Source of the DNA: Magnolia sinica
Taxonomy: Eukaryota > Streptophyta > Magnoliopsida > Magnoliales > Magnoliaceae
Length of the DNA stretch: 64,000 nt
Reading direction: 5' to 3'
Assembly (NCBI RefSeq): GCF_029962835.1
Contig: NC_080573.1
Span: 37,875,001 to 37,939,000 of the forward strand
The translations under genes and the position numbers were made by a program. Below are positions 23,571 through 35,077 of the stretch, in pieces. The notes below the pieces were generated by a model. That model saw nothing but the letters and a program-made list of their open reading frames with translations, ran no database searches and was not told where the DNA came from. Numbering within the stretch: the stretch's first letter is position 1; the number at the start of each line of letters is the position of its first letter.

Positions 23571-26500
23571 TGTGAGACCTGTCCTGAGTTTGCATGTTTG
23601 CATGTGTGTGTGTGAGTATGCATATCGTGTATTTTGGTCCCGCGGTCCTACCGGTCAAATTTCGGTGACCCGCGACCTTCGGATAGTGATTGCGGTCACC
23701 CTCGAGTTTGGTCACGTAGACCCGACTCGGATTGACCCAAGACCTATGCCATTGCGACCGCATCATCGCCGCGGTTCCAGCATCGTGTCTCATGCGTAAA
23801 TCCAGCATGTCCATCAAAAGTTATGGGCCGCACATTATTTGGACCGTTGATTGCATTTTTAGTGGGACCCACCTGATTGCACATTTCCCCAGGTGCACTA
23901 TTCCCAATGTCAGCCACCTTTAGCCTAGCAATGATGGCTTCTTTTCTCAAGAAACCATGATGAGATTAGCTTCTCTAGGCAATGATGAGCCACCCTATCC
24001 CATGAGCAATGATTATTTCTCTTTTCAAAAATTCATCTTTTTCTAAGAAAGCAATCATTTCAACCTTAGAAACTCTCTCATCTCCCTCTCTCTTTCTTCA
24101 TTTCTCTCTTCTCCTCTTTGCAAATGTCCTCCATTGCTGAATTTTTCCAGCCCTCTTTCCTCTTCTTTCCCCCTAGATCTAACCATCAAAGATCCATCAT
24201 CACCATTGAACCTCCTTCCTTGAAGCTTAAGGAGCATGGTGGTTGAAGAATCTTGAAGATCCAACAAGTGGGTGAGCATGTAGGATAGATTGCATGATTC
24301 TTATTGTCATAGATCTTTTGTTGCTTCATATGGAGAGTGTAGGACTCACCACATCAATGGTGAAGGTCCACCACTCCTTGGATAAGGTCTTTTTAGCCAT
24401 CACTTGCATGCATGTGATCTTGATGGGGCCATTCTCCATGGACCCCATCTTGATGAGATTTCATTTCTTCTTCTCTTCCCCTTTCTATGGTTTGGATGTA
24501 ATGATTATGTGGCCCACCTGATGTGCCATGCAACCAGAATTTTTAAATTTTGGGACATCCAGGCCCAAGTTGTTGGACACCCAGGCCCAACTGTGCTGCC
24601 TAGTTTTGCTGCTTGATTTGGAAAGCCTTTGGGCCTGATTTTATGGATTTTCTTGGGGAGGTGCTGGGCCTAGGAGTTGTGTGACACATCAGGGTGGACC
24701 CCACCTTGTGGAATCTATGATTTATTTCCCATTTATTAAATTTTTGGGCTGATCTAGACAGCAACATGTTGCTGTCCAGATTGCTGAAATTTTTTTTTAT
24801 ACTGTAATGTATGTGTTGTAGGCCTTGTTTGTGGTCTCATTTTTCCTGATTTCTTAGACTTCTCTTTGAGGTATGGACCCCACCTAAAAGTATGCTAAAC
24901 CTCAGCTTCAAATGTCCCTATTTGATCACCCAAAAGGGTGGGCCAAGGAGGGTGGACGGTCCAGATTTTTCTGGACTGTCTAGCTACACTATTTGCTGGA
25001 AACTCATAAATATCAGCCTGATTTTGAAATTCTGGGCCACCTTTGTGGACCCCACCTTACTGTATACTTGTATAGGAAGGTTGGCCTTGTATTTTTTCTA
25101 AACTTACATAGACCTGGGCCCACTCAAATGGGGTGCTAAAGTCAGGGACAGCAACATTGCTGCAGCAGGAAAATAAAAATCTGGACCTTGCTGTCCATAA
25201 ATTGTATGAGTTAAATAAAATATTTTTACTATCCCAAAAATCCTAAATTTTTGTAGGGAGGTGTCCCACCTATGGTAGGACCTATCCACACAATTTCAGG
25301 GCCAAGGAATCCTATTTGGGCATCCAAAAGAGTGGGCCAACATACTGGACTGCCAGAAATTTCTGCTGTGCAGTCCAGCAGCATAGTCCCATAAAAATAA
25401 TATTAAAAAAATAATTTCTAAGAAGGTGGGCCATATTTCTGGATGCCAACTTGTTTTAGGCTTGATGAGGGACCTTGGGTCTAAATTTCAGGAATTTTGG
25501 AGGCCCAGAACCCACCCATTGGATGGCCCAAATTCAGGACAGTTATATTCCAGCAATATTTCACCTTAGATAGATTGTATTCTTTAAATTAATTTAAATC
25601 CTTTTGAGTATCCTAAAATCATGAAAATTTACAGGGAGGTGGTCCACCCATGGTGGAACTCACCTACAAATTTTTGGGGCTAATGGATCCCTGTGCACAC
25701 CGTGGCAAGTGCTGGAATGGCTCACCACGTTCAGGTGTCCCGATTCACCAGATTTTCTTGATGGTCTGTTTTATTTAAATTAATTAAAATACTTCTGACC
25801 GTCCAAAAATCACAAAATTTTAAGGATTCGTGGTCCACCTATGGGAGGACCATCTTGTAAATTTTCATGGCCATCGGGCCCCTGTACTGATCGTGGTGTG
25901 GCCTGCAAACTTGGGTCAGTTTTGGGCCAGATACTCAGGCCCGTAGGACTACCCACCACGGGACGCCCCTACCTTGGGCGGTTGCTGGGCCTGTATTCCA
26001 GCGGCATGGCCCACTTCTAATGTGTGTTGTGCATTTCCCTCTCATCCGGTGGGACCCACTGTGATATGTGTGGGTCACCATGGGCTAATAACCCATCTGA
26101 ATTAAATAAATTTCTGGATTCCAGCAGGCCCAGGAAGTGGGTGGGCTGGAATTCCAACAAGGGGCCCAAATTTGCTCCATAGTTGATTATTTTGGAGCTG
26201 TTGTTGCCCACCAGATTTAAGGGAGTATTGCACACACTCCTTGCCTTTTTCCTTAGACATTTTTGGGCATAATTAGTTCCTCTTAAAGCTCACCTTTGTG
26301 GTGATGTTGGGGGTTAGCCTTAACCAGATTTTTGGTAGTTTATAGGCCCAATGGGCTGGAAACCTATTTCTTGAGCCCAAGATCGTATAGGGCCTGACCT
26401 TATTATTTCACGGGCCCAACGGGCCGTCTACAGGCTGACCGTGTGTATTTATTAGCCGTGATGCCCTCATGAAATGCTTAATTATGGGCTGACTTGCGGG

Positions 26501-29500
26501 GCCCACATAAATGTATAGTGTGGAGGGCCTTGCTAAGTCTTTGGGCTGATGTGGTAAGGCCCACACTGTCAGTATATGCCTTGCATATGTGTATTCTTGG
26601 GTTTATGGGCTGCCCTCAAGCCCACCATAATGTATGAATTGGATGACTTTTGTTTTGGGCTATTTCTTTAGGGCCCATTATGTGATATAGTATATGCATG
26701 TTTGTGTTAGCAAGTAGGCCTTGTGGACTCAGTTCTTTTGGATAGGCCCACTGATCTTGAGCCTATACTCTCCTATCTATTGTGATGGGCTTAGGGGCAA
26801 TGATACACAAGAAGTCGGGCCCTTGGCTGCCCATTAAACTGACCCTATACTTTGGCCAAAAGTGAGGCCCAACTCACTTGTGTTAAATGTGAAACTTGCC
26901 CATGTAAATGAATTACTGGGCTGCCCATGAAGCCCACCACAATATGTGGAATTATGACCTTTGTGGTTGGGCCCAAACATTACTTGAGGGCCCACTATAT
27001 GGCTTATGAGTTGGGCTTGGGGTATGGCCTACTAGTCCACGCATTGCTTAGGCCTTAGATCTTTCATTATATGGGTAGTGGTGAGCTACCTCTTGGAAAC
27101 CAGTTGAGGTTGGATGTCCTCCTGGGTGATCCTAAGGTAAGCTCATAGGTTTCTCTATGGGTGGTTAAAGGCCCACCATAGACCTTAGGCTATTTATTTA
27201 AGGCTCAATATGCATGTATGTAGAACCTACCTTAATGCATGTTTAGTCCAGGCCGTCCAAGCCTTGGATCGCCCGATTGTGGAAGCACTCTCTGCCTTGG
27301 GTTGCTGCTGGACTCACAATCCAGTAGTAGGCCTACTTGATCTTTTCATTATATATACACACTCTCCATCTGGTAGGGTCCCCCAGTGAGTATAGTTGGC
27401 CTTCATGAGATTATTTCCACATACTCAACTAATTTCTGGACCTTAGCAGGCCCAGGAAGTCAAACGGGCCAAAAGTTTATCAAAGGGCCTTCGATGTACA
27501 ATTTTATGGTTACAACTTTATTTGGCTGTGGGGCTCACCATATTGAGAACTTGTGTACGTGTTACTTGCTTATGCTTTCTTATAATCTTTGGGCTTAATC
27601 AGTGCATTCTTTTGGGTCACTTTTAGTGATCTTATGAGGACCCCATCTTAAGATCAGAATTTTGGGACATTCAGTGAGCCCAGATTAGGCAGGGACATCC
27701 CAGCTTGGCCCAACCATACATTAGGCCGACTTCCACCATTTTGATGGACTTGTGGGCTGAGGTAAGGATAATATTGGGCCCTCGGTTGCCTACTTAAATT
27801 ACTAATTATTGGGCTGATGTAGTGGGGCCCATTTCATCCAAACTTAAACCTATTTTTGGGCCGTATATTGTGTACGCGGGCTGCCCACCAAGTCCAACTT
27901 AATGCATGGATTCTATGGCCATTGGGAATTGGGCCTTGGGCCTTAATTCCCCTCTTAGAGCCATGTTGTTAAAAGTGGTATTATATCTTTTTATGGCCTA
28001 TTATGAGGAATATATGTATGTGATTACTTTTATTTTTATCTTAAATGTAGGCCTTGGGCCTTTTATTCATATAGTTCATGGTAGATATGCCTTTTTGGGG
28101 AATGGTGGTTAAATGTCCCCATTATGGACCCCTCTAGGTCCGGTTGTATTTAAAAGTGATTGGATACTTATCTTAGACAGTTGCTAAGCTCATTTCTATA
28201 TTACTTAGACCCGTAGTTGTATGCTTAGTCTTATGGGCTACCCCAGGTAAATGGGCCCCCACTAGAGGTGGGATTCCTTATGGATATTGTCTAAGTACCT
28301 AGTCTTGGTTCCTTCTTAGATAGGAGGAATGTAATTTACTTTGTATATCACCGCATAATGCGCCTAGACCCATCTTCATGGCCCATGTGCATCATTGTAT
28401 GCTTGGATGACACTGTGTGTGTGGTTATGATTGTGCCATTGGGCATTGCATGCTGTCTTCCCGAGGGACGTAATATTCCCTCTTGAGCATGTTGGATGCT
28501 TGGAATTGATGCATAGTTGATTGTGTGATTCATGCATCTGGCATTGCATAATATGAGCATTATCATCCTTGCTTCATCAGGGTTGTAGCCTCCATAGATA
28601 CATCATGGATGGCCATGTTTGGACACCGGAAATGTTACTTGAGCATACTGGGTGCATAGGATGCCCATGGGTGAAATTTCCAAAACTTCCATGGTACCAA
28701 GGATCTGCTCCAACGCCGTGACCGAGTGGAATATATGAGCGCACGAGGGCCTTATACTATTAGGCCGTGACTCCCACTGTCGTGTAGTCGGTTGGATAGG
28801 GGTGTGGCCTTACTCGCCTGATGTAAGAGGGCATTGCTAGGCTGAGTCTGACCAGCTCGTGAATGGGTCCGCTACCGTCAGGCCTTGCTAGTGATTGGTT
28901 ATCCACAGGAGGGTAGTGAGGTCTCTTATGCTCGTTTGACTGTGCGGGGTCTGTAGAGCGGCAGTCATCCAGCAGTGTAATGGACCCCGGTGATTTCCTT
29001 ATGATTGGAAATATACTTGACATATGGTTTGGTTATGAGCACTGGCATTACTTGCATCGCATTAGTATTGGTTATGTAAGCCCTTTCATGCATTGCCTTG
29101 GTATGGCGTCCAGTACTCATTGCATCATATTCATGATAAGCCTTGGTAAGGCTAGTGATATTCTCATTGAGCATGTCTCCTTCCTGTATCTCCTATTATT
29201 CTTCTGTGCACTATTATCACACACTTACACCACCCTCTAAGCTTCTATAAGCTTATGCACGATTGATGCGTGCAGGAGATCTTAGGCAGGCGTTGCAGTG
29301 GCAGAGTATGGATTAGAGCTGAGCTTGAGGACCCAGTATTGCATCCTTCCTTTCTTTCTTCTATTATCTTATGTATGTCCTTTTGGACCTCATGTAAACT
29401 TGTAAAAGTTCAAATTCTTAGTGGATTTTGTGATATGTGCCTTTTTTATTCTCAGATTTACTTGTTATGATCTTAGGTATGCTCGTATTGGAAATGGTTA

Positions 29501-29643
29501 TATTGTTATGGAAATCCTCCTTGTAGGATCCCAGGATCGGAACCTGCTTCAGGAGCCGAGAATGGGGTACTACGGAGGCTGTTGCGGCCAGAACCGGCCA
29601 TCTGGTTCCTTGTGAATCCGGTTACCGAGTCTGGGGCGTGACA
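23571..29643 (+). mobile_element. Solo LTR (6,073 bp), Tekay-related, inserted in terpene synthase exon 6
   Basis: Starts TGTGAGACC and ends GGGGCGTGACA like the complete element's LTRs, but no internal region or second LTR is present. ATTTAT precedes it (23565-23570) and follows it (29644-29649); removing the LTR and one copy restores an open 249-bp exon 6, which proves the boundaries. The first few hundred bases and roughly the last kilobase (28600-29643) align well to the complete element's LTR (to 343 onward and 4020-5069), while the middle is far more diverged but keeps the same GGCCCA-rich style. It presumably arose by recombination between the two LTRs of a full insertion. No gene seen inside. 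Confidence 0.95.
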
Positions 29644-30745
29644 ATTTATCTATTGTATGCCGACTGTTGGATGACATCGCAAGCCATCATGTAAGAATAC
29701 ATATGAATTGAGTAGTAGCCCATGCACATTTTTCCTGGTAAATTAAATGTGCATAGGGATTCCCCACCACCACCAATCACGGATTAATGACTTATCTAAG
29801 TCGGAGGCAACTCAAACCTAATTTGGCACAATGAGTCAGCATTGACAATATTCGTAATTGGGTCAATCATGACTCGGGACTCAGGCCCAAACAATTTGGT
29901 CTGAGTTGACTGGTGAGTGGTGGAAGAAGTTTTTTTAGGTAATGCATCAACTAGGTACATGTGAGTTCAACACGGTTAGAGATTTTGATAAAGATAAAAA
30001 AAATATTGATAATCAATAATTTATATAAACTATAGTTTCCAATACAAATTACTGTTAACTAAAAAGTATGAGATCATTTTTTAAGTGGCAAGTTTTTAAA
30101 ATGGCTTAACAAGATTTTGAGCTGATTCGTTGTGAAACTTTGTGTTCTATGTGTGACTCAATTTAGACTTGGCATGGCTCACCGAGCCGACTCGACATGA
30201 CAAACTGAAGCAAAGCACTATTTAATGAGATGCTGATAAATTCTATATTTTATATATCTAATCCCTGTTGAAACTATTTTAAACATTTACTGATAATTAT
30301 TGAATTTTTAATCTTCATAACTATTAGAAAGTAAGTCGAATCAGGTTGAGCTTTCAAGTCCACCTGACCGGCTAAGGTTTGACTTGAGTCAAGTTTTCGT
30401 ATTGTACATGTTCTTATCACCCATTTATGTTGCTGATACCTGAAGTTTGAGCAAGAGAGGGAGCATGTTGCTTCAACTGTCGAGTGCTACATGAAGAAGC
30501 ATGGTGTATCAGAGGAAGAAGCATATACCAAGCTTCGAGAAATGATTGCTATGGGGTGGAAGGACATAAACAAGGCATGCCTGGGACCGACTCTTATCCC
30601 ATTGCCACTTCTTCTTCGAGGGACCAACCTCCCACGTGTGATAGAAGGCCTATACATCCATGGAGATGGATATACTAATTCCAAACATGAGACGAAAGAG
30701 AAAGTCATTGCGGTGCTTGTTGATCCTGTTCCCATTCCCATGTGA

Positions 30746-31114
30746 AAATGGGGTGTGCCACACTCATCTTCGGTTGCTTAAATAAGGCTCTGTTTTACAC
30801 TTACCTATATTGTATAAGGGTGGGAGCACATAGAAACTATTTCTCATATGCATATATTTATGTTTATAGGATTATTTAGTGTTTTACACTTATCTATTTT
30901 GAACGAGGGTTGGGGCACATCCCAACTTCTTCTCATATGCATGTAATTTATGTTTATAGGATTATTGGGTGCTTAATACGTGTTTATAGTTTTCTAGTGT
31001 GATTGTGATTATATCCATACCTGTTATTATGATGTTATCAGTGGTTGTCAATTTATTACATGCATGATTCACTTGTAGACCGTTGCATATGGAGTGAAAA
31101 GTTGGAGCAGTAGA
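30746..31114 (+). other. 3' flank of the terpene synthase with a tandem duplication of about 98 bp
   Basis: A unit containing GTTTTACACTTA, TCTCATATGCAT and TTTATGTTTATAGGATTATT occurs twice (about 30790-30887 and 30888-30985). It may fall in the old 3' UTR. No other gene or clear polyadenylation signal was identified. Confidence 0.5.
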
Positions 31115-31758
31115 TGTCACACTCCAGATTTCGGCACCCAAGCATTCTCTACTCAATTATGTAGTCATAGGTCGTTATATGAGCTAAATAAAATCATCAC
31201 ATTCATTTCAACCATTCATGCACGATGTAAATAGCAAAATATATCATCACTTAAATAAAATAAAAGGGATTCCCAATGTACATCAACTTATTTGAAATAA
31301 AAAGTTATACGAAAAGCAAGTGCATAGATCTATTTTTTATTCTCTTTTTCTTTCTTCGGTTCCACAATAACTTTCTTGAGATCACAACTCCACTCCTGGG
31401 TGTAAGAAGTGTAATGCCTTGGTTCCCCGTATCCCTTACTGGGCGCTAGTGCGCTCTCCCCATTGATTTCTGGAAGCCCTAAGTGTGTGCGCGTGTATGT
31501 CAGTGACCTTTCGCACATTTATCTTGACCTTGCGTGTGTGTGCATACCCTCAAGAGCGAGAGTGTGATCTTCGGACCATGTAGGTCTAGCCCCTGCACTC
31601 GAATGCCCTCACATGCACACATAATCACATAAAGAGCCATAAAACCCAAGTGCTAGAAGAAAACTCTAAGTGGTGAAGCAATGGGACACCCCCACCCTAA
31701 GTGGGCTTGAGCCCTAACTACACCCACGAGCTTAAACCCATTACAACTCATTCCACAC

Positions 31759-31800
<42 letters not shown>

Positions 31801-32598
31801 CCACTACATCACACACCTCCACTCACACACACACACACGCTCTCTCTCTCTCTCTCATCACCACTACATTACACACCACTTGCACCCTCCACCCACTGTC
31901 TCTCATTCTTCTCACATACCATGCATTCTCTCCTCATGACACCTCACCCACATCCATGCCACCTCTCCACACATGTATGTTACCTCACTCCATGCACTCT
32001 CTATATATGACACCTCACCACATACCTCTTTACCAACCAATGCATGCGTTAAAAGACAATCCACTCACTCCCTTCTTAAGCTAACATAGGTTAGCTAAAC
32101 CCCCTTCCCAACCCATGGTTAGCTCTCTACACAAAAGGATTTCTAATCCTGGTTAGCTTTGGAATTTTAGAATCTTCTAGCTAGAGAAGGAGATGATTAA
32201 AGAAAGAAAAGAAAAGAAAAGAAGAGAAAAGAAAGAAGGAAAGAAAGAAATAAAAGAGAAAAGAGAGGAGAAAGGAAAGAAAAGAGAGAAAAGGGAGAGA
32301 AAAAAGAAAGAAGAGAAGAGAAAGGAGAAGAGAGGAAGTATAGGAGGAGAAGAGAGAACCAACCCCCCAATGCACATTTCGCACCACGCACCGCATCAAC
32401 CTAACCCGAATCGACACTTGGGTGTGGCTACCCCTCTCCCCTACCTCACAAATGTTGGACATGGTGGTGGATTTGTGTAAATCCAAAACCGTGTGAGGAT
32501 CTTATGAGCTAGTTGTGCATAACGTGTAAGAACCGTGTGAGCTAGCTGTGCTGTTACATTTTTTCTAAGTTTAGGGAATTAGTTGGGTTAAGATAACA
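31115..32598 (-). mobile_element. Probable solo LTR in minus orientation (1,484 bp)
   Basis: The left edge TGTCACACTCCAGATTTCGG is the reverse of a typical gypsy LTR end (...GGAGTGTGACA). The right edge ends GATAACA. GTAGA occurs just before (31110-31114) and just after (32599-32603), a perfect 5-bp target duplication. Inside are CT runs (31762-31797, 31841-31856), a CA-rich stretch and a long purine tract. No coding sequence. The left edge is solid; the right edge rests on the duplication and the TG...CA rule and would place this insertion inside the upstream part of the neighbouring copia LTR. Confidence 0.55.
32193..32356 (+). repeat. Polypurine (GA/GAAA-rich) tract
   Basis: About 160 bases almost entirely A and G on the plus strand with only isolated T interruptions, in GAAAAGAAA and GAGAGGAGAA patterns. 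Open frames through it on both strands are low-complexity artefacts. It lies within the probable solo LTR. Confidence 0.85.
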
Positions 32599-32603
32599 GT
32601 AGA

Positions 32604-32831
32604 TATTTTTCTGAATTTTTTCTATGTTTAGCTGCCCCTAGGAAGCATCTAGACTGGGATATCTTAGTCATTTTGTATAAGGAGAAAAGCCTATAAAAGG
32701 CACCATTGTATTCGTTTCTTACTCAATTCAAAATACAGCAGTTTAGCTCTCTTCCTCTTTCAAGTTTCTGTTTTCTGTTCTATGGTGGCTGTAGCCACAC
32801 GTGAACAAGAAGTTAGGTCTTAACCCCAACA
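32604..32831 (+). repeat. Copia 5' LTR remnant with TATA box
   Basis: Ends CCCCAACA at 32831, followed by the primer-binding site. TATAAAA at 32692-32698 in the context AGCCTATAAAAGGCACC is a convincing promoter TATA box, followed by CATTGTATTCG and CAATTCAAAATACAGCA, a layout common in plant copia LTRs. Confidence 0.7.
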
Positions 32832-32833
32832 AA

Positions 32834-32847
32834 TTAGTATCAGAGCC
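32834..32847 (+). other. Copia primer-binding site
   Basis: TTAGTATCAGAGCC begins two bases after the LTR end and matches the initiator-Met tRNA complement (TGGTATCAGAGCC) with one change. Confidence 0.8.
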
Positions 32848-33302
32848 ATTGATCTTTAGGCCTCATCAGCAAGAAGCGGGTCCCCTTCCAAATGAGCAGC
32901 AGTCGTCACCTACACCAGCCACGTTTCCTTCTTGTTTGGTTTTGCAAAACCCAACAAGTAGCAAAAGAAAAAAAAAACTACCTAGATTTATTTATTTTTT
33001 TGGGACCTTGATAGCAAAAACTGCCCAGATTTTTTTTTTGGGCCTTGATAGCAAAAAACTGCCCAGATTTTTTTGAGCCTTGATATATATAATAATTAAA
33101 AAAAACTCCCTAGATTTTTTTTCTTTGATAGCGAGAATGTCCAGTTTTTTTTTTTTTTTTTTTGCCTTAATAGTAAGAACATCGTCAAACTGTCCATATT
33201 TTTTTATTTGTAAAATCTGTCAGTTTTTTCCTCTTTTTTAATCTCAAGTGGTGGATGGTCTTTGAACTCTAGCAGCATATATATTAAAATATTTTAATAG
33301 CA

Positions 33303-34600
33303 AGCACAATACAACCTCAAATACCCAAGTTATCTAAGGACAACTACGAAAATTGGTGCATACAAATGAAAGCTTTGTTTGGATCTCAAGATCTCTGGGA
33401 GATCATCACCAATGGGTACAAAGAGCCCATAAAAGAGAAAAAAGCCGTCTACACCGCCGAACAAAAGGTCATTCTCAAGGATCAAAGAAAGAAAGCTAAG
33501 AAAGCTCTTTTCCTCATGTATCAAGGGTTAGATGATTCCACCTTTAAACAGATCACTGAAGCAACATCATGTAAGCAAGCATCGGAGACCCTTAGCACTG
33601 TCTCTAAGGGTGTTGATCGTGTCAAAAGGGTTCGGCTCCAAACTCTTAGAGTGGAGTTCAAAGCGACTCACATGAAGGAAGGTGAGAATATTGCTGATTA
33701 TTTTTCACAATTGCTTGTAACTGTCAATAATCTAAAAAGAAATGATGAGAAGATTGAAGATGTCCGAGTTATTGAAAAGATACTTCGATCCCTCACAACC
33801 AAGTTTGAGCATGTGGTTATGGCAATCGAAGAATAAAAAGATATTATAAAACTCTCCATTGAGGAGCTGATGGGGTCGTTGTAAGTTCATAAGCAACGAA
33901 TGCAGGAGAATGCCAATTCCATGCCGATGGAAGAAGCTTTGGAGTTAAGATTGACTCTGAATGATAATAATGGTGGAGGTGGAAGTTCACAACATGGTGG
34001 ATGTCTTGCTAGCAATTGCGCAAGGGGCAGAGGGTGCGGATACCAACAAAGCCATGGCCAAAACCAGCAGAAAAATAATTTTCGTGGAAGAGGAAATGAT
34101 AGAGGCAGATCAATGTGTGGACGGAGAAGTACAAAGAACATCCAGTGCTATAATTACAACAAGCTTGGCAATTATGCGTCTGATTGTTGGAGCAAGCCGG
34201 TGAATCAAGACGAGCGATCCAACTATGTTAAAGCATTTGGACATGAACAAGAAAGCTCCACACTTCTCCTTGCACAAGAGAAAGGCTATGATCAACAAAA
34301 TATATGGTATCTCGACACGGGTGTAAGCAATCACATGTGTGGCGACAAGAAACTCTTTGTGGAACTCACATAAGGAGTTCATGGCGATGTAACAATTAGA
34401 CACTCATCAAAAATGCCAGTGCAAGGTAAAGGTAAAATCAAAATCTTTCAGACTATATCTCCAATGTATACTACGTGCCCAACATGAAAAGTAATATACT
34501 AAGTCTCGGACAACTCCTCGAAAAAGGGTATGTCATATACATGGAGAACTCTTCTCTTTCCATAAGAGATGCATGGACGTTTGATTGTAAAAGTCCAGAT
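33303..34600 (+). pseudogene. Copia gag and protease, truncated and interrupted
   Basis: The capsid region reads IPKLSKDNYENWCIQMK, FGSQDLWEIITNGY, then a long alpha-helical gag core to FEHVVMAIEE, typical of plant copia gag (UBN2/gag-pre type). A TAA at 33834 and another stop shortly after it interrupt it. The frame resumes with a Gly-rich linker, a degenerate zinc knuckle (CYNYNKLGNYASDC, where the second Cys is Tyr and the His is Asn) and the protease active site WYLDTGVSNHMCG. A further TAA follows at 34371, and the next recognisable piece (PNMKSNILSLGQLLEKGY) is in another frame near 34480. Homology then fades near 34600, before integrase. Non-functional. Confidence 0.85.
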
Positions 34601-34615
34601 GGCGAAGAATCGTAT

Positions 34616-35064
34616 GTAGGATCTTTTCTTTTATTTTTCTTTGGATTAGATTCAGAGTTCGGGTTTCACCATGTATATGCAAGAATGGGAACATCAGTAT
34701 ACTGAGATACTTAAAAGACACTGGGAAGGGATGTATGATGATTATGATAGAAATCAACCTATGTCTCAGAATTTTCTTGAAACAATCATCAAGAAACAAT
34801 CAGAGTATAACGCTCCATCGGTTAAGAAGTCCTTACACGATCATATATGGGAGAACAATTACACCCTACGGACAGTACGTGAGTGTTGGGGTTATCATAA
34901 CTATGGGAGTGAGAATTATTATCACCTATCTGATAAAAAGAAAACAATGCGTGATTATATTATGAGTGATAATATGTATTACCAACCATCAGATCTCCCA
35001 CCTATGATCCGTATGAATATGATCAGTGAAAACATTAATGTTGGGAAGATGAACCAGCAATATA
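34616..35064 (+). pseudogene. Unrecognised open frame cut by the CACTA insertion
   Basis: From 34671 a frame stays open up to the CACTA junction and then runs a few codons into the transposon terminus before stopping at 35079. The peptide is Tyr/Asn/His-rich and hydrophilic (for example YDDYDRNQPMSQNF, ECWGYHNYGSENYYHLSDKK) with no family I recognise. Because the frame is open to the exact duplication point, it was probably longer before the CACTA arrived. With the ATA duplication collapsed it would run on from 59051 for about twenty codons. I infer it belongs to the Tat/Athila-like remnant on the far side. Confidence 0.4.
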
Positions 35065-35077
35065 CACTACCAAAAAA
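35065..35077. repeat. CACTA left terminal inverted repeat
   Basis: CACTACCAAAAAA, matching the complement of the right end base for base. It is preceded by the target duplication ATA. GTCGACGGACTTAGG and GGCTAAAATCCATTGGCG just inside resemble the subterminal repeats at the other end. Confidence 0.9.

Larger units (their letters stand above)
20533..30745 (+). pseudogene. TPS: Sesquiterpene-synthase-like (TPS-a type) pseudogene split by a solo LTR
   Basis: All seven exons of a plant class I terpene synthase are visible: 20533-20673 (MAHQGPPSL..., ending WGDHFLNYSGDQK), 21127-21388, 21796-22168, 22357-22575 (219 bp), 22744 to about 22882, 23363-23570 plus 29650-29690 (249 bp once the LTR and one 6-bp duplication are removed), and 30446-30745. 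It has no plastid transit peptide, as in cytosolic farnesyl-diphosphate-using enzymes. Catalytic motifs remain: RDR (FARDRLVE), the Mg-binding DDIYD (SIIDDIYDAYATFDELE) and the NSE/DTE-type motif LLDDIASHHFEQERE across exons 6-7. The N-terminal RRx8W is degenerate (RQ-x8-W). Breaks: TGA at 21352 (RF-stop-LLRQGGYN, fits CGA), TAG at 22832, TAG at 23378, no clear donor after exon 5, and the 6-kb LTR in exon 6. Exon sizes 219 and 249 match the family. The product specificity cannot be read from this. Confidence 0.95.
32604..34615 (+). mobile_element. Truncated Ty1/copia element (partial LTR, PBS, gag, protease)
   Basis: Order of parts is LTR remnant with a TATA box, initiator-Met primer-binding site, leader, gag and the start of pol (protease). 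Integrase, reverse transcriptase and RNase H are absent, and no 3' LTR is seen, so the element is cut off near 34600. The leader contains unusual T-rich runs with GATAGCAA-type repeats (32980-33130). The left end of the LTR is uncertain because another LTR appears to have landed in it. Confidence 0.85.

Noticed and set aside
20533-30745. A functional terpene synthase with a 6-kb intron
   Set aside because: The inserted sequence interrupts an exon with a target duplication and has no splice sites at its borders, and other exons carry stops.
32181-32486. Phe/Leu/Ser-rich and Lys/Glu-rich frames on opposite strands
   Set aside because: They are translations of the polypurine tract.
32552-32831. 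TGTTACATT at 32552 as the start of the copia LTR (280 bp)
   Set aside because: It fits the TG...CA rule, but the GTAGA duplication around 31115-32598 suggests that this stretch belongs to a different LTR. The copia LTR start was left undetermined.
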